This document shows, piece by piece, positions 42,173 through 53,481 of a DNA stretch of 64,000 bases (positions are counted from its first letter, which is position 1; each line of letters starts with the position of its first letter). This DNA is from Shinisaurus crocodilurus (lineage: Eukaryota; Chordata; Lepidosauria; Squamata; Shinisauridae). The notes beneath the pieces are model-generated. The model was not told where the DNA came from. It saw only the letters and a program-made list of their open reading frames with translations, and did not search any database. Made by a program: the position numbers and the translations under genes. Where the stretch lies: assembly GCA_021292165.1 (NCBI GenBank), contig CM037879.1:261399921-261463920 (forward strand), in the 5' to 3' direction.

Positions 42173-42708
42173 GTCCCCTGGGCAGGGAGAGTGAGGGAGA
42201 CAAAGAGAGAGACCCAAAGCAGACATTACTTTAAAGATGTAGCTAATAACTATGTCTCTCCACCCAACCCTGTTTTACTCTAGAGTAAGTGCGGGGCTTA
42301 GATTCCAATGTAGACATTTTTTCCCCTTTTCTTTGCCATGGAGAGGGGATTTATTGGGGAAATGGGAGTGGGGGAAGCTTAACTCCCCACTCCCGAATAG
42401 GGACCGCACACCCTTACACTAAAGTAAGGAAGCCAAACACGCACAGCTCTGCTATGTGTAATGAGCAGAATGTTTCGTTTGGCCGTCTGCCACCCTGTGT
42501 GAGATTTTTATCCCAACCACATTGGCAGCTCCCCTCCTGGCATAGAATCTAGACTCCAAACTGTTTAGTGTCCAGAGAAACTGAATATTCTGAACCACCA
42601 TCACAGCAGCTCAGGCAATCAGTTATCAGAGGCTTCACTACTGTCCATAAGTGCAATACAATGTAGATGATTACCATTGCCCATGAAAACCTTTGTTTCT
42701 CTACACAC

Positions 42709-42786
42709 CTCATCAAAGTTGGCTCTTATTACAGTGTCAAGTATCCTCTGACAGTGTGTTCTGTACATCATAATAAACGTAGATAC
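42709..42786 (-). CDS. RFX4: RFX4 exon 4: start of central conserved region
   Basis: Exon of 78 bases in phase 0, window residues 134-159: [20 protein letters not shown] then RANFDE. It begins the conserved region shared by RFX4, RFX6 and RFX1-3 that precedes the dimerization domain. Acceptor TGCCAG, donor GTGTGT. Confidence 0.96.
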
Positions 42787-44982
42787 CTGGCAAGGGGGGA
42801 AAAACAGGATTTTAAAAAGTATTACTTTATTTAAAATAATACTTTTTTCTGCTTTAATCTAACATTGTCATGATCCCAACTGCAAGCGGAGACACAACTC
42901 CATTGACACACAGGTTGAAGGATCAGCTGACTGAGGAGGGGCCAGGGCTCAGACTGTGAAGGCATTAGGAATGGCCGCTAACACCAAGCCGAAATCCGAC
43001 TGACCTTAAACTAGACATTGCAGGAGCCCCCAAGCCACGTTCCATCCATGGGGTGCCAGCAGGCTAGGGAGTACGTGAGGCAGGGGTGGGGAACGTGTGG
43101 TCCTCCAGATGTTGTTGGATTCCTATTGATTTATTTAGTAGATTTATATCCAACTTTTCAACTAGAGTCCTCAAAGTGGCTTACAATATTTATAAAATAC
43201 AACAGACAGAGCAAGAACCTTATGTTCAAAAGCCAAAACTGAACAACACAATCAGCTCCACCTGAGCAGGAGTCAGTGGATGAGTTCATACAACGTAACA
43301 ATCCACCCCAGCCATAAGCCACAGTAGGTTGGTTGTTGCGTGGACAACCCACGGCGCGCCCGACAGATGATCGGGCTCACCGTGGGTTGTTTGCCCCTCT
43401 CTCCCGCTCCTTTCCCCTCAGTCCTCCCACGGGTATCCCAGAGGACACTGTGGCCTTCCCCTCCCTGCTGTGTTTGTGAGCCATTTTTTGCTCACCATGG
43501 CTTTTTTGACCCTTTACCCTTCCCCCCCCAAGAGCATGATCCCCAACTTGACAGCCAGCTTTCGCAATCCCCATTTTGACAGCCCCTTCAAAGTGCCCAA
43601 GCGCCACCTTGGAGGGGCTGTCCATGGTTGCAAACCATTAAAAAAATTTTTTTTGGAGACTGCCTAATGTGCGCCGATATCTGTGCACGTTACTTTATTT
43701 ATACATATTTTTTGGTATTTCGCAAGTGTGCACCTGCGCACTTACGGAGGTCCAAAAATGGGCAGCCTTGCCTGGGCAATGTCCAGTTGATGTCAGTTAG
43801 CCCAGTGGGGTTGGGAGAGAGTCCAACTGGAGCAGGTCCTGATGTTCCCTTTGCCTGCTTCTGTCTCCCTTGCTCCTTCTTCCTTCCCACAGGGGAGTTG
43901 ATGTCAATTCCCATTATTCCTGACCATTTCCATGTTGGCTGGGGCTGATAGGAGTTGGAGTACAATAATATATAGAAGGCCACAGTTCTCCACCCCTGAC
44001 ATAAGGGTTCAGTTGGGTCCCAAACCTCATCAGAGCAAGTTGTCTACTTAGACCTGCTTTGGCAATATGATTTGCAACCTGCTACCATGATTGATTGACT
44101 ACAATCCCACCCAGCCCCAGAACCTCTTGCTCCCTAAGCTTCCATTTGCAGTCAGGAAAGGACAAACATCAAACATATCTTTTAAAAGTGAAGGGCCTCT
44201 TCTCCCTCCTTTACATAAAAACAAATGATGGGATATCTGCAAAAAACAAACAAACAAACACTAGCCCTATTACCCCAAGGATCACACATATATAAGTTTT
44301 TCATAGTCACCTACATGCTAAACCAGACATGATGCTGGATATCTGTGATTTGGTCTCCTGACATTTTTTTCTTTGGTTAAGGCAGCCACAGGAGTGTTGG
44401 TGGATCAGGTCCACAGTGCAGGGGGAGGATTAGGTAACTCTCTCTCTCTCTCTGGGCCATTCTCTCAAATTAAATAACCCTCCAAACCTGTTATTAGCCA
44501 CAGAGGAAAGAAAAAAAAGGCACGTACCCATGTTGTACTTGTCTTCCTGCCCTCCTGTCTTGCACCTCCACTCCACAGCAGCTACTAGCAACTTTGGACA
44601 GCAATTTAAATCAGGGAAATGACATAGGGAGAAGGATTAAACCCCTGCGCTGTGGCCCTGATCTAACCGCCCCCCCAGGCTGTTCGTTACCAAAGAAATG
44701 TGGGGAGATTCAATCACAAATATCCCACACCATGCTTTAATGGGAAGAAAGCCGCCATCACATTTAGATTGCAAGGCAAGTGCCTTCAGTTAGGGGAGGA
44801 AAGATTGGTTTCTAGTGCAGTGAGCAATTAAGCCCCTCCTAAATAAAGCCAGAACATTCTTAAACTCAAGTCATCTCAAGGGGTGATTTCCCTTCCCCCC
44901 TTCATACATTAGGTCAACCTTTCATCAGCCAAGGAAAAAAGCAAAAAGCAAGGCAAGCCAATGAATATTTCACTAGAGTCAC
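42787..44982. other. RFX4 intron 3
   Basis: 2.2 kb: unassigned 42787-43072; hAT MITE with large insertion 43081-43998; 44007-44982 unassigned, with (CT)n at 44440-44453. Confidence 0.6.
43081..43998. mobile_element. hAT MITE interrupted by retroposon and family B sequence
   Basis: CAGGGGTGGGGAACGTGTGG at the left, GGCCACAGTTCTCCACCCCTG-like end at the right; flanks ACGTGAGG / ACATAAGG (6 of 8, both changes transitions). Inside: a retroposon-like tail at 43128-43265 and a family B-like piece at 43275-43800 with GACAGCCCCTTCAAAGTGCC, shared with 2440-2458. Confidence 0.7.
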
Positions 44983-45196
44983 CTTCTCCTCTGGCAAGCT
45001 GGCTGGCAGATTTAGATCTTTGACATTTGGAAATTCTGGCAGCAACGTCCCAAGCTTGGATCGTGGTGAATACGCCACTGTCTGTTTGGTTACTTCTTTT
45101 TTTCCTGTTTCGTTGACCCAGGCTGCTCCTTTCTTAGAATACATCACGTCATAATACTGGGAGCTCTCTTTTACTGCAATGCCATAGTAATGGTAC
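44983..45196 (-). CDS. RFX4: RFX4 exon 3: end of DNA-binding domain and linker
   Basis: Exon of 214 bases: one G finishes Lys62, then window residues 63-133 ([17 protein letters not shown] to LPASLPEEK). YHYYGI is the wing strand that closes the RFX domain; the rest is the RFX4-type linker with [19 protein letters not shown]. Acceptor TTTCAG, donor GTGACT. Ser-to-Asn and Ser-to-Thr differences from the mammalian protein as I remember it are conservative. Confidence 0.96.
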
Positions 45197-45751
45197 CTGA
45201 AATGTTGAAATAAATACACATTTATTTTTTTACACAGAAGGGAATTATTCACTCAGTATGGTTAAAAAGGAGAAACTGCTAACAAAACAGATTTTGCGCC
45301 AATTTACAAGTTGATACACAAGCGCAAATTTAGCAACAGAACGTACTTGTGATGTTCTGAGCTGTTAACAAGATCTAGTCCAGCTGAAGTAGCATCCTAA
45401 GAGCTGCCAAACGGGGCCGGAGGAAGCCCCTTCCCCAGATGTTCAGTACAAACAAAGCCATGTGCAAAGTTGTACTGACTTTCCTTTTGCTCCTAGTTAA
45501 TGGTCTGTATGGATGCTACATAGAAAGGTCATGAGAGATTGGCCACTATTTTATTTATTTTTATTTTTATACATTTATACCTTGTGTTATCTCCAAAGAG
45601 TTCTAAGCGGCTTCCATCTAGTCAATAATTTAGCAATTAAAATCATCCTCCCAATTTAAAACACAACATATAACACAAAGACCACCAGCAGAAAACCACA
45701 AACGTGACAACAATCAAAATACGTAAAATATTAAAGACATAGAAACTGATT

Positions 45752-45845
45752 AACAGAGCAATCCTATGCATGCCTACTCAAAATCAAGTCCTGTTGAGTC
45801 CAATGGGACTTACTCCCAGGTAAGTGCGTATAGGATTGCAATGTA
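45752..45845. mobile_element. Family E foldback MITE
   Basis: GCAATCCTATGCATGCCTAC, GGGACTTACTCCCAGGTAAG and GTATAGGATTGCAATG. A retroposon-like fragment precedes it. Confidence 0.85.
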
Positions 45846-45867
45846 AAACAGCAAATTACACACTAAA

Positions 45868-45966
45868 GGTGCAATCCTTTAGACAGAAAAAAGGCCTACA
45901 ACTTCTAACATGCTGGGAATTGTAGGCCTTTTTTCTGTCTAAACTTGCATAGGATTGTGCCCTAAA
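45868..45966. mobile_element. Family D foldback MITE
   Basis: TTTAGACAGAAAAAAGGCCT at the left; AGGCCTTTTTTCTGTCTAAA and CTTGCATAGGATTGTGCCCT at the right. Left outer end shortened. Confidence 0.88.
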
Positions 45967-46169
45967 TGCCTTCCTAAATAGGAAAGTCTTCATCAGCTTC
46001 TGGAAGGTAATTAATGGTGACTTCAAGTCCCCTATGGTGGTAGAGCACTGCATTAAACAACAGGGCCACTTTTCTTCCCCTTTTCTTTCTTTTTTTTAAC
46101 CAGCCCTGTTTCTCTGCCTTTAAGAGCAGTCAGAGGGCACATCAAAGTTTTTAGGAGAACTTCCTAAAT

Positions 46170-46507
46170 CAGGGGGTGGTGAATCTCTTTCAGCCAAAGA
46201 GCTGAATTCCATGTCGGAGAAGCTCTTGGGGGCCACAATCCAGCGGTGGGCAGGACAGAATGCAGAAGGGGCAGGAGCAAAGGCAAAAGAGGGCAGGGGC
46301 AAAATACCAGCATATTTTTGCTTAAAGCTCTTACAGCTAGTAATTAAGCCTTACGAGAGGTGGGGGGACGACAATGCATAAAAGCCAGAAAACCGCCAAA
46401 CAATTGGTGGCCAGGGGAAAGGGGTGTGGTCAGGGGAAGGGATGTGTTCAACTGAGGAGCCCTGGCGGGTTGAATTGGGACCCCGGGCATGCAGTTCTGC
46501 ACCTCTG
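46170..46507 (-). mobile_element. Family F hAT element, full length (338 bp)
   Basis: CAGGGGGTGGTGAATCTC to AGTTCTGCACCTCTG; target duplication TCCTAAAT / TCCTAAGT (7 of 8). Exactly the same length as the copy at 13100, in the other orientation. Confidence 0.9.
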
Positions 46508-46686
46508 TCCTAAGTGTGCACTAGCTGTAGTGTGCACTAGCTGCACCTCTGTCCTAAGTGTAGCACCAGTTTGCTGGTGGACTAGCAGCTTTTGCTACTG
46601 AGGGCCATGGAATATGGGGTTGGGGGCTCAGCACCTTATCAGAGAGCGACAGGAGGAGGAGGAGGAAGAAGAAGCAGCACCTGTAC

Positions 46687-46748
46687 AGGTGTATAGCTGA
46701 TGGGTTGATAGCAATGCCTGATGCTATCAACGCATCAGCCATACACCT
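46687..46748. repeat. Hairpin with 27-nt arms
   Basis: AGGTGTATAGCTGATG...GTTGATAGCA pairs with TGCTATCAACGCATCAGC...ATACACCT over 27 positions with a few mismatches. Confidence 0.85.
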
Positions 46749-47512
46749 GCACACAGTGCTGAAGTAGCAGTACAGCTGCTTCTCCCTCCTCCTGTCTCCC
46801 TCTGATCCATGTCCATCCATTCAGCAGCCATGCACTTGCACAGTGCTGAGATGGCAACCCCAGTGCACCTGCAGCTGCCCGCCAATGTCCTCCAGGGAAG
46901 GCACGGAGTCCCCTTCTCCTGTTCAGTCCGCCAGCGAACAAGCCCTGCAGGTGTTCTCACGAACATGTGAAGTGTGAACGTGACAACCAGATGGGTCCAT
47001 TAATCAGGGAAGGAATCGTGACTGGCTGCAGCTCTGTTGAGCGTACATAGGATGGCAAACCCAGATTTGCCTCTGTGTGATGTGTGAAAGAGTCCTGACA
47101 CACCCAGGCTGCCCCTGGAGATAAAGTGCTGGAAGAGTGCGACCTGATTATCCCTAGATGTCCGGCAGCTGTTAAGGCACAGAGCAAAGGTGAGCTGATA
47201 CGATGGATGCCAGCATCCCTTCACCCCAAGACAAGTGTCAGTGGGGAATAAGGAAGACTGAATTCTGCTGGGTAACAAAAGAAAGTGGCAGGCACAGCCT
47301 TCCTTCCCTCCTTGCCTGTGCATGGCTAGCAAACAAGACCCACCAGACTGAGGAGGGAAGAAAGAAAACATGCCTCTCCGATTTTGATAGGCACCCATAG
47401 TGACATAATGAACACAGCCATTTTCAATGGCATGGAGGCATGCCCGTGTTTGATAACCCACCAGCCCATAAGGTTGCGAGGTCACAACCCAGAGAAATGT
47501 GTGTGTAGGTTT

Positions 47513-48060
47513 CATAGAATCATAGAGTTGGAAGGGGCCATTGAGGCTATTGAGTCCAACCCCCTGCTCAGTGCAGGAATCCAGTTTAAAGCACCCCTGA
47601 CAGATGGCTGCCCAGTCTCTGCTTGAAGACCTCCAGTGATGGAGAGCCCACCATCACTGGGCAGTTGGCTCCATTGTCAGACTGCTCTGACTGTTAGGAA
47701 GTATTTCCTGATGTTCAACCAAGATCTGCCTCCCTGTAACTTAAGTCCATTATTCTGTGCCCTACAGTCTTGGATGATAGAGATCAGGTTGTGGCCCTCT
47801 TCTGTGTGACAACCCTTTAGGTACTTGGAAAGTGCTATCATATCTCCCTCAGTCTTCTCTTCTCAAGGCTAAACAAACCCAGTTCCTTCCATCTTTCTTC
47901 ACAAGACTGTTTCTAGTCCCCTGATCATCTTTGTTGCCCTTCTCTGAACTTGTTCCAATTTATCTGACTCCATCTTAAAGTGTGGTGCCCAGAACTGAAC
48001 ATAGTATTTGAGGTGAAGTCTGACCAGCACAGAGTAGAGTGAGTGAGTCTTCACCTCAAT
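47513..48060 (-). mobile_element. CR1 LINE 3' end, about 550 bp
   Basis: CATAGAATCATAGAGTTGGA, GTCCAACCCCCTGCTCAGTG, CAAGATCTGCCTCCCTGTAA, CTCAGTCTTCTCTTCTCAAG and CAGCACAGAGTAGAGTGAGT: the 3' part of CR1 in reverse. Longest CR1 piece in the window. Confidence 0.92.
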
Positions 48061-48066
48061 CTAAAT

Positions 48067-49188
48067 CAGGGTTGCTGAACCTGAGGCCCACGGGTCAAAT
48101 ATGGCCCTCCGGGGTCCCATTCTGGCCTTCTGGGGTTTCCCCAGGTGGCCATGCCCCTTTCCGCTGACCATCATTTGGTGGTTTTCCAGCTTTTGCATGT
48201 TTTTCCCCACTCTAAAAGGTTGAAATGCCTCCCCCAGCAACGGTGCAAACTCTTCTGCCATCTGAAGTGGGAAAGCACACATGCCGCCACGCCCTTCCTC
48301 CAATCCCCTCCCTTCCCTGATGTCTGTCTCCCTCCCCCTCCTCCCCTAGCACTCCTGGTCTGTCTCCCTCCTACCCCCTCTCTACCCCACTACCTACCTA
48401 CTGCATTGCCACCACCGCAGCTGCCAACTTTGCATGGAGGCCAAGCTCTCTGAAGAACTGTGTCAGCCAGAAAAGCAGCTGGCATGTATCTTCAGAGAGA
48501 TGGCCACACCCAAATGCCTGGCACATGGGGTCCTTCCTCAGAGCCAGGCACTGAGAAAGACTGCGTGTACTGCGGACGATCTCCCTGGACACCCCTCCTT
48601 CCACAATGCCTGACTCCAAGGAAGGACCCCTCAGAGCCAGGCATTTGGGTGTGGCTGCTTTTTTGAAAGGCTGCACTGGCCACTTTTCTGGCTGACGTGG
48701 CTTTTCAGAGAGCTCAGCCACCTGCCAGCTCGCTCTGACAGGATCCGCAGAGCAAGTGGTGAGGCAACGGCAACAGGGTGGTTGGAAGGCACAGCAGTAG
48801 TGGTGGCAGCAGCAGTGGCGGCAGCAGCAAAAGGAGGGAGCACGGTGGCGGCAGGTCATCCTGATGGGGGGGGGAGCATGCAATTCGCCACTCCTCCTGC
48901 TCTGCTGCCTAAGGCAGGGGATTCACCCTGCTTCATGGGAGGGCTGGCCTGGCCTCTCCTAAGGCTTAGTTACTGCCAATAAGAGATTTAAGCTAAAGTA
49001 TGCTGGTATTTTTAGCCCACCCCTTCTTCCTTTGGTTCTGTCCATTCTGCCTGTAGCCCCACCACCACTGGAATGAGGCCTTTGCTCCTCTCCCTTCTGC
49101 CTGTAGTGTCACCACCATTGGAATGTGGCCCCCGAGAGCTTCTCCAAAATTGAATTTGGCCCTCCGGCTGAGACGTTCACCACCTCTA
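48067..49188 (+). mobile_element. Family F hAT element split by a second hAT
   Basis: CAGGGTTGCTGAACCTGAGG to TGAAATGCCTC, then CTAAGGCTTAGTTACTGCCA to GACGTTCACCACCTCT. The 8-bp flanks ATCTAAAT / CTTTAAAT agree at 6 of 8. Confidence 0.8.
48235..48951. mobile_element. hAT element, 717 bp, inside family F
   Basis: Target duplication GCCTCCCC / GCCTCTCC (7 of 8). The right end, read in reverse, is CAGGCCAGCCCTCCCATGAA then CTGCCTTAGGCAGCAGAGCA, a hAT end I know from amniotes. Contains a foldback (GCCACACCCAAATGCCTGGC, 48502-48658) and CAG/CGG-rich DNA that gives spurious Ala/Ser frames. Confidence 0.7.
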
Positions 49189-50274
49189 CTTTAAATGCTC
49201 CAATGCAGAGGGAGCCACAACTGCTCCCCTCTCTTACTTCCTTGGTCCTGCCATATGACATGGGACCACCTCCCCTGCCTGCTGTAACCACCAGGACTGC
49301 CAAAGAGCGGGCAGGGGAGAGAGTGGGTCACAGGGCCCTGTGGAAAAAGCTACAGCTGCCTCTTCCTGTATTAGGGCACTTTGAAGATATGTGTATTTTG
49401 TCCAGGTTGTGACATGTGCACTCATGTACAAACTGACAACATGGCTGCTGCTCTCTTGTTATGTGAAGAAGAAACAAACAGCCATCTTTATCTGAGCTTT
49501 GGAGAATAATTTTAAAGCCCTGGCATTCTTCCTGACAGACAGTGCTGGCTCCAGGTCTTTGAGGGTCCTTGGGCCCATTTCCTCTGTGAGTCTGCCTTCT
49601 CACCAACATTGTCACCAGCTGCTCTTGCTCCTCTTGCTCCTCATTCCCTTTCTCATCATCGCTACCACTTGCTTGCTTGACAGGCAGAGAACCAGTGCAC
49701 AAGTAGGCAGTGGCATCTACTGTTCCTCCTGCTCACCAACTCCCATTGTCTTGGCCAGAGCGAGAGGCAGGTTAACTAGCAGGTTGCAATGGGGAAGAGG
49801 AGGAGCAACTCTAGGGGCCTCTTGTCAGGGGCCCCCTGCTGGGTTGTGGGCCCTTGGCAGGTGCCCAACCATGCCTACCCTTGACGCTGGTGGGCCTGCA
49901 CACAGATCAGAGTCCAAGGTGACCTGATTTCATAGAAGACAGTGCTTCTACCTTGAATAAGTGTTGGGGAAAGAGAACTTTGGCCCCTGCTGAAACAAGC
50001 TCTTCCTTGCAACTATTAGAGATACGGGACCCCAGTTCCCACTATATTAGAGTCTTAGAAACCTACTGTTGATCCTACAAAAACAAACGGCACGGAACAA
50101 AAGAGGCAATACCATTTATTGGACCTATGAAAGGCCAAAATTGCGTGGGTGTTGTTTTTTTCCTGTCTCCATACAGAGGCAATCTCCAATAGCAACTTAA
50201 CAGAAAAGCCCCCAGTGAATATTCTATATCATACTTAGCCTTTTCGTGATTATGAAACACACATTATTGCTTAC

Positions 50275-50336
50275 TTTGACTGGCCTCTGGTTCCAAGTCT
50301 TCTTGTGGTTAACTGTGGAAACTGTTGCCTTATTAT
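50275..50336 (-). CDS. RFX4: RFX4 exon 2: DNA-recognition part of the RFX domain
   Basis: Short exon of 62 bases giving window residues 42-61 and two bases of Lys62: [20 protein letters not shown]. This is the most conserved basic stretch of the RFX domain ([10 protein letters not shown]), which with the wing contacts the X-box. Acceptor CTGCAG, donor GTAAGC. It is separated from exon 1 by a 12.2-kb intron and is too short to be seen as an open frame of normal size. Confidence 0.96.
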
Positions 50337-50650
50337 CTGCAAATAATATTCACATGTCAGCAAGTTAAAAATAAGGCCTCTGCTAATCATGTATATTTAA
50401 CAATGGATTGCGTGTGTGTGCGTGTGCGTAGTAAGGCACTTCAAAATTTGCCACTCCACCACTGGCCTTGAGGGAGAATAAGACAATCCATAGTGAAAGC
50501 TCACTGTGCTGTGGTAGTGAAATAATGACTTTTTAAGAAAAGAGTCAGAAAATAAAACTGCAAATATCAAAATACCATTACATAACTCTATAGGGCAGCC
50601 ACATATAGCACTCTGTGTAGTTACAGTTGCTGCATCTGCTGTTTTAAATC

Positions 50651-50762
50651 TGTTCAGGCACAATTCTATGCAAGTTTAGACAGAAAAAAGGCCTACAACT
50701 CCCAGCATGCTGGGAGCTGTAGGCCTTTTTTCTGTTTAAACTTGCATAGGATTGCATCCTTA
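50651..50762. mobile_element. Family D foldback MITE
   Basis: ATTCTATGCAAGTTTAGACA, AAAAAAGGCCTACAACTCCC and CTGTTTAAACTTGCATAGGA. Confidence 0.9.
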
Positions 50763-50779
50763 CTGTATTTTAAGTCTTT

Positions 50780-50955
50780 GCACTGCTGCTAGGTTTTATT
50801 TTGGGTTTTATTTTTATTTTATACTGTAGTTTTAAACTTTTAAAGTTTTATATTGTATTTTATCATGTTGTATTTTATTATTTTAATTGTTTTGAACTGT
50901 CCCGAGAGCTTCAGCTGTTGGGTGGGATAAAAAATATAATTAATAAATAAATATC
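50780..50955 (+). repeat. Retroposon 3' tail
   Basis: GAACTGTCCCGAGAGCTTCA, GCTGTTGGGTGGGATAAAAA and AATAAATAAATA; the tail also found at 35945. Confidence 0.6.
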
Positions 50956-51273
50956 TCAAAAAAGGACAGAATAGAACTGGAAAAGGTACAGAAAATGATC
51001 AACACCTTGAAAATGATCAAGAGCTTCTTGGAAGGCGCTACAATAAAAGTTATATGTTTTCATTATTAAAGAATATGATTAAGGAAGGGCAACAAGATAG
51101 AAGTTCACAAAATTATGAGCAATGTTAAGTGAGTGAACAGAGGTTTCTTCTTCTCTTTTCTCAAACAACACTAAAGTTCAGCATCACCCAGACAGGGAGA
51201 TGGATCTTTGCTTTGATCCAGTAAGATCGCTCGGAATTTCTCAGACATCACTGCGGATATACATAGTATAGAG

Positions 51274-51409
51274 CAGCCTTCCCCAACCTGGTGCCCTCCA
51301 GATGTTTTGGACTACAACTCCCAACATTCTGGACCATTGGCCATGCTGGCTGGGGCTGATGGGAGTTGAAGTTCAAAACATCTGGAGGGCACCAGGTTGG
51401 GGAAGACTA
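51274..51409. mobile_element. Family A MITE, full length with target duplication
   Basis: CAGCCTTCCCCAACCTGGTG / CACCAGGTTGGGGAAGACTA, flanked by GTATAGAG / GTATAGAT (7 of 8). The 8-bp duplication puts family A with the hAT elements. Confidence 0.88.
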
Positions 51410-52009
51410 GTATAGATGTAGTGCTCTCTGGGTTCAGCCCTGTCCAGATCTGGAACCATGGGTTTTCTCAGAGGATGAGCAGGGGGAGCAAGATGCCCCA
51501 GCAGACTCCCACACCCCCAATGCCCCTGAGAAGCCTTCAGACGCTTGGCATGAGAGCCATAGGACTGGAGGTCACCATGCCAGTTGCCTGGGTTCCCAGC
51601 CAGTTCTCAGCTGCCTCCCTTGTCACTCCCAGGACCACAGGAACAGAGGAGATTATGTGCTAGGCAGGAGCTTCAGGGCTGCTCGCAAAGTGCCCAGCCA
51701 GTGACACGTCATTCCGCTTGGGAGGAGAGGAATGCACATCCAAGCTCCTGCCCAGATCAGGGCTTGGCTGAAAACCAGGAAGGGGTGAAGCCTCTAGCTC
51801 CTATGTAAGCCCTCAGTGTGAACATCATTGCTAAAGCAAGAGCACCCTCTGAGCTCCAAACTCTACTGCAAAGCCTTCCTGAACTGGTGAAGTGGACACG
51901 TGTACCAGCTGATTGCACAATATGTGAAGCAACCTTTATAGAAAGCCACCAAGAGTACTGGTTCCCTCACCTTGCTGGTTCCCTCACTTTAGTGCTGGTT
52001 CCCTCACTT

Positions 52010-52805
52010 TAGAGGTGGTGTTATGGGGCAACCCACTAGGGCTGGAGCCTCCAATTTTTCATCTGGAGCCCCAAATCTCTGGGAGGCCATCTGCCCCACC
52101 ACCCTGCTGTCCATGGGCACTTGCTAAAATATAGGTACAAGGGCCCTGATGATCTCCGTTACATCTGATCCCCCTGGATTAGCTGGCTGGCTGTTTGCCC
52201 ACATGTGCTTCACCTCCTGCTGCTCCCCCCTTTGAATCTTTCTGCCTGAGGTTCCCCCCCCCAAAATCAAATGCCCTCCTCTCCCAAGTCCATACATCCC
52301 TTTTTTTAAAAATTGGGGTGTCCTTAGGAGACGAGATCCTTTACAGACTTTGCAGGGGCTCTTAATCTGTGGGGTATGCCTCCCCAGGGGAGGTTTGGAC
52401 TGACTCCAGGGGAGGTGTGAGTAGCCCCTCAATTATAAATTGTTTATTTTACAAGTACATAGCAGCACAGCTTGGCAGTTGGCCCAACCTTCTTTCTTTC
52501 TACTACTCTTGGGAGCTACGCCGTTTATTTAATTGAATATGCTTCTTCTTTTTTTTAGTCCAGAGACAGAGCATAAACCAAAAAAATGCAAACTCGTCCT
52601 GCCTAAGCCTAAATTTTGGGCCGTTAACACATGGGAGGCATGGGTCATAAGATTTTTCACAAGGGAGGCATGACACCAAAAAGGTTAAGAACCACTGCTT
52701 TAGAGTATATGTAAATTAGTATATGCAAATTTGTGCTTTTTTTTTTTTCTTTTTTGGTCCTGTGGGCCTGAGCCCCAGATCTTTTCAGTACCTAGCACTA
52801 CCCTG
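52010..52805 (+). mobile_element. Family G hAT element split by a Charlie-like hAT
   Basis: AGAGGTGGTGTTATGGGGCA and CCTAGCACTACCCTG are the ends; the body follows copy 21777-22221, broken at 52353-52697. Confidence 0.85.
52353..52697. mobile_element. Charlie-like hAT element inside family G
   Basis: CAGGGGCTCTTAATCTGTGG at the left; AAAAGGTTAAGAACCACTG at the right, which reversed is the familiar CAGTGGTTCTTAACCTTTT end. The comparison with copy 21777 gives the borders. A target duplication was not clear. Confidence 0.78.
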
Positions 52806-53186
52806 TTGCACTGCAAGGAATATATGTCAAATGTCAGGTACACCAAGGAGCTTGTTAAGTAAGGCACATCCAGGTACGGTAGTTATTTCTCTAGCCACTG
52901 CAGTGCCAACCCAGGTAGCTGAACAGGAAGTACCTCAAAGATTAACTCCCCAGCATGGGTAGTTCAAAGGGGTGCTAACATAGCTAGTTTGGCACTACAT
53001 GTACAGAAACTGTGCCATCTATGAACCAGCACTAAAGAGCCATGGAGGTTTGGCACTGTGTCCTTATGGCTTGAGGGTTGTTGGGTGCACTGATTCAGCA
53101 AACGCAGCACTTGGAAACAGTTCTGGCTAAAAAGCATCTTTAGATGCCTGCCTATAGTCCTTTTGTTTGTTTTTTAGAGTCACTAA

Positions 53187-53316
53187 GGGTGGAATCCTAT
53201 GCAAGTTTAGACAGAAAAAAGGCCTACAGCTCCCAGCAGGCCCCAGCTAGCTGACTGGGGCATGCTGGGAGTTGTAAACCTTTTTTCTGTCTAAACTTGC
53301 ATAGGATTGCACCTTA
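53187..53316. mobile_element. Family D foldback MITE
   Basis: GGAATCCTATGCAAGTTTAG, AAAGGCCTACAGCTCCCAGC and TCTGTCTAAACTTGCATAGG. Confidence 0.9.
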
Positions 53317-53431
53317 AATTGTTGCAGAAATAAGTTTGAAACTATGATAAATAAATCATTGCTAAAGATTCTAAAGGAAGTGACAACAGCAGAGTTTCTT
53401 TGTTTCCCACTTGCATGATTATGTACTACTA

Positions 53432-53432
<1 letters not shown>

Positions 53433-53480
<48 letters not shown>

Positions 53481-53481
53481 T
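53433..53481. repeat. (ATT)n microsatellite
   Basis: Sixteen ATT triplets; yields a false poly-Asn frame on the minus strand. Confidence 0.97.

Larger units (their letters stand above)
41080..42708. other. RFX4 intron 4
   Basis: 1.6 kb: family F split by a SINE 41136-41685; 5S-headed SINE 41835-42172; 42173-42708 unassigned. Confidence 0.7.
45197..50274. other. RFX4 intron 2
   Basis: 5.1 kb: unassigned 45197-45540; retroposon fragment 45545-45750; MITEs 45752-45966; family F 46170-46507; hairpin 46687-46748; unassigned 46749-47512; CR1 47513-48060; nested hATs 48067-49188; unassigned 49189-50274, where CAGTGCTGGCTCCAGG (49540) and GACGCTGGTGG (49894) may be ends of another hAT. Confidence 0.65.

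Noticed and set aside
43340..43670. Pro-rich frames near a CpG-containing segment
   Set aside because: The segment is family B element sequence shared with 2380-2460.
48398..48883. Cys/Ala-rich frames on both strands
   Set aside because: Product of CAG/CGG-rich hAT DNA; no conserved domain.
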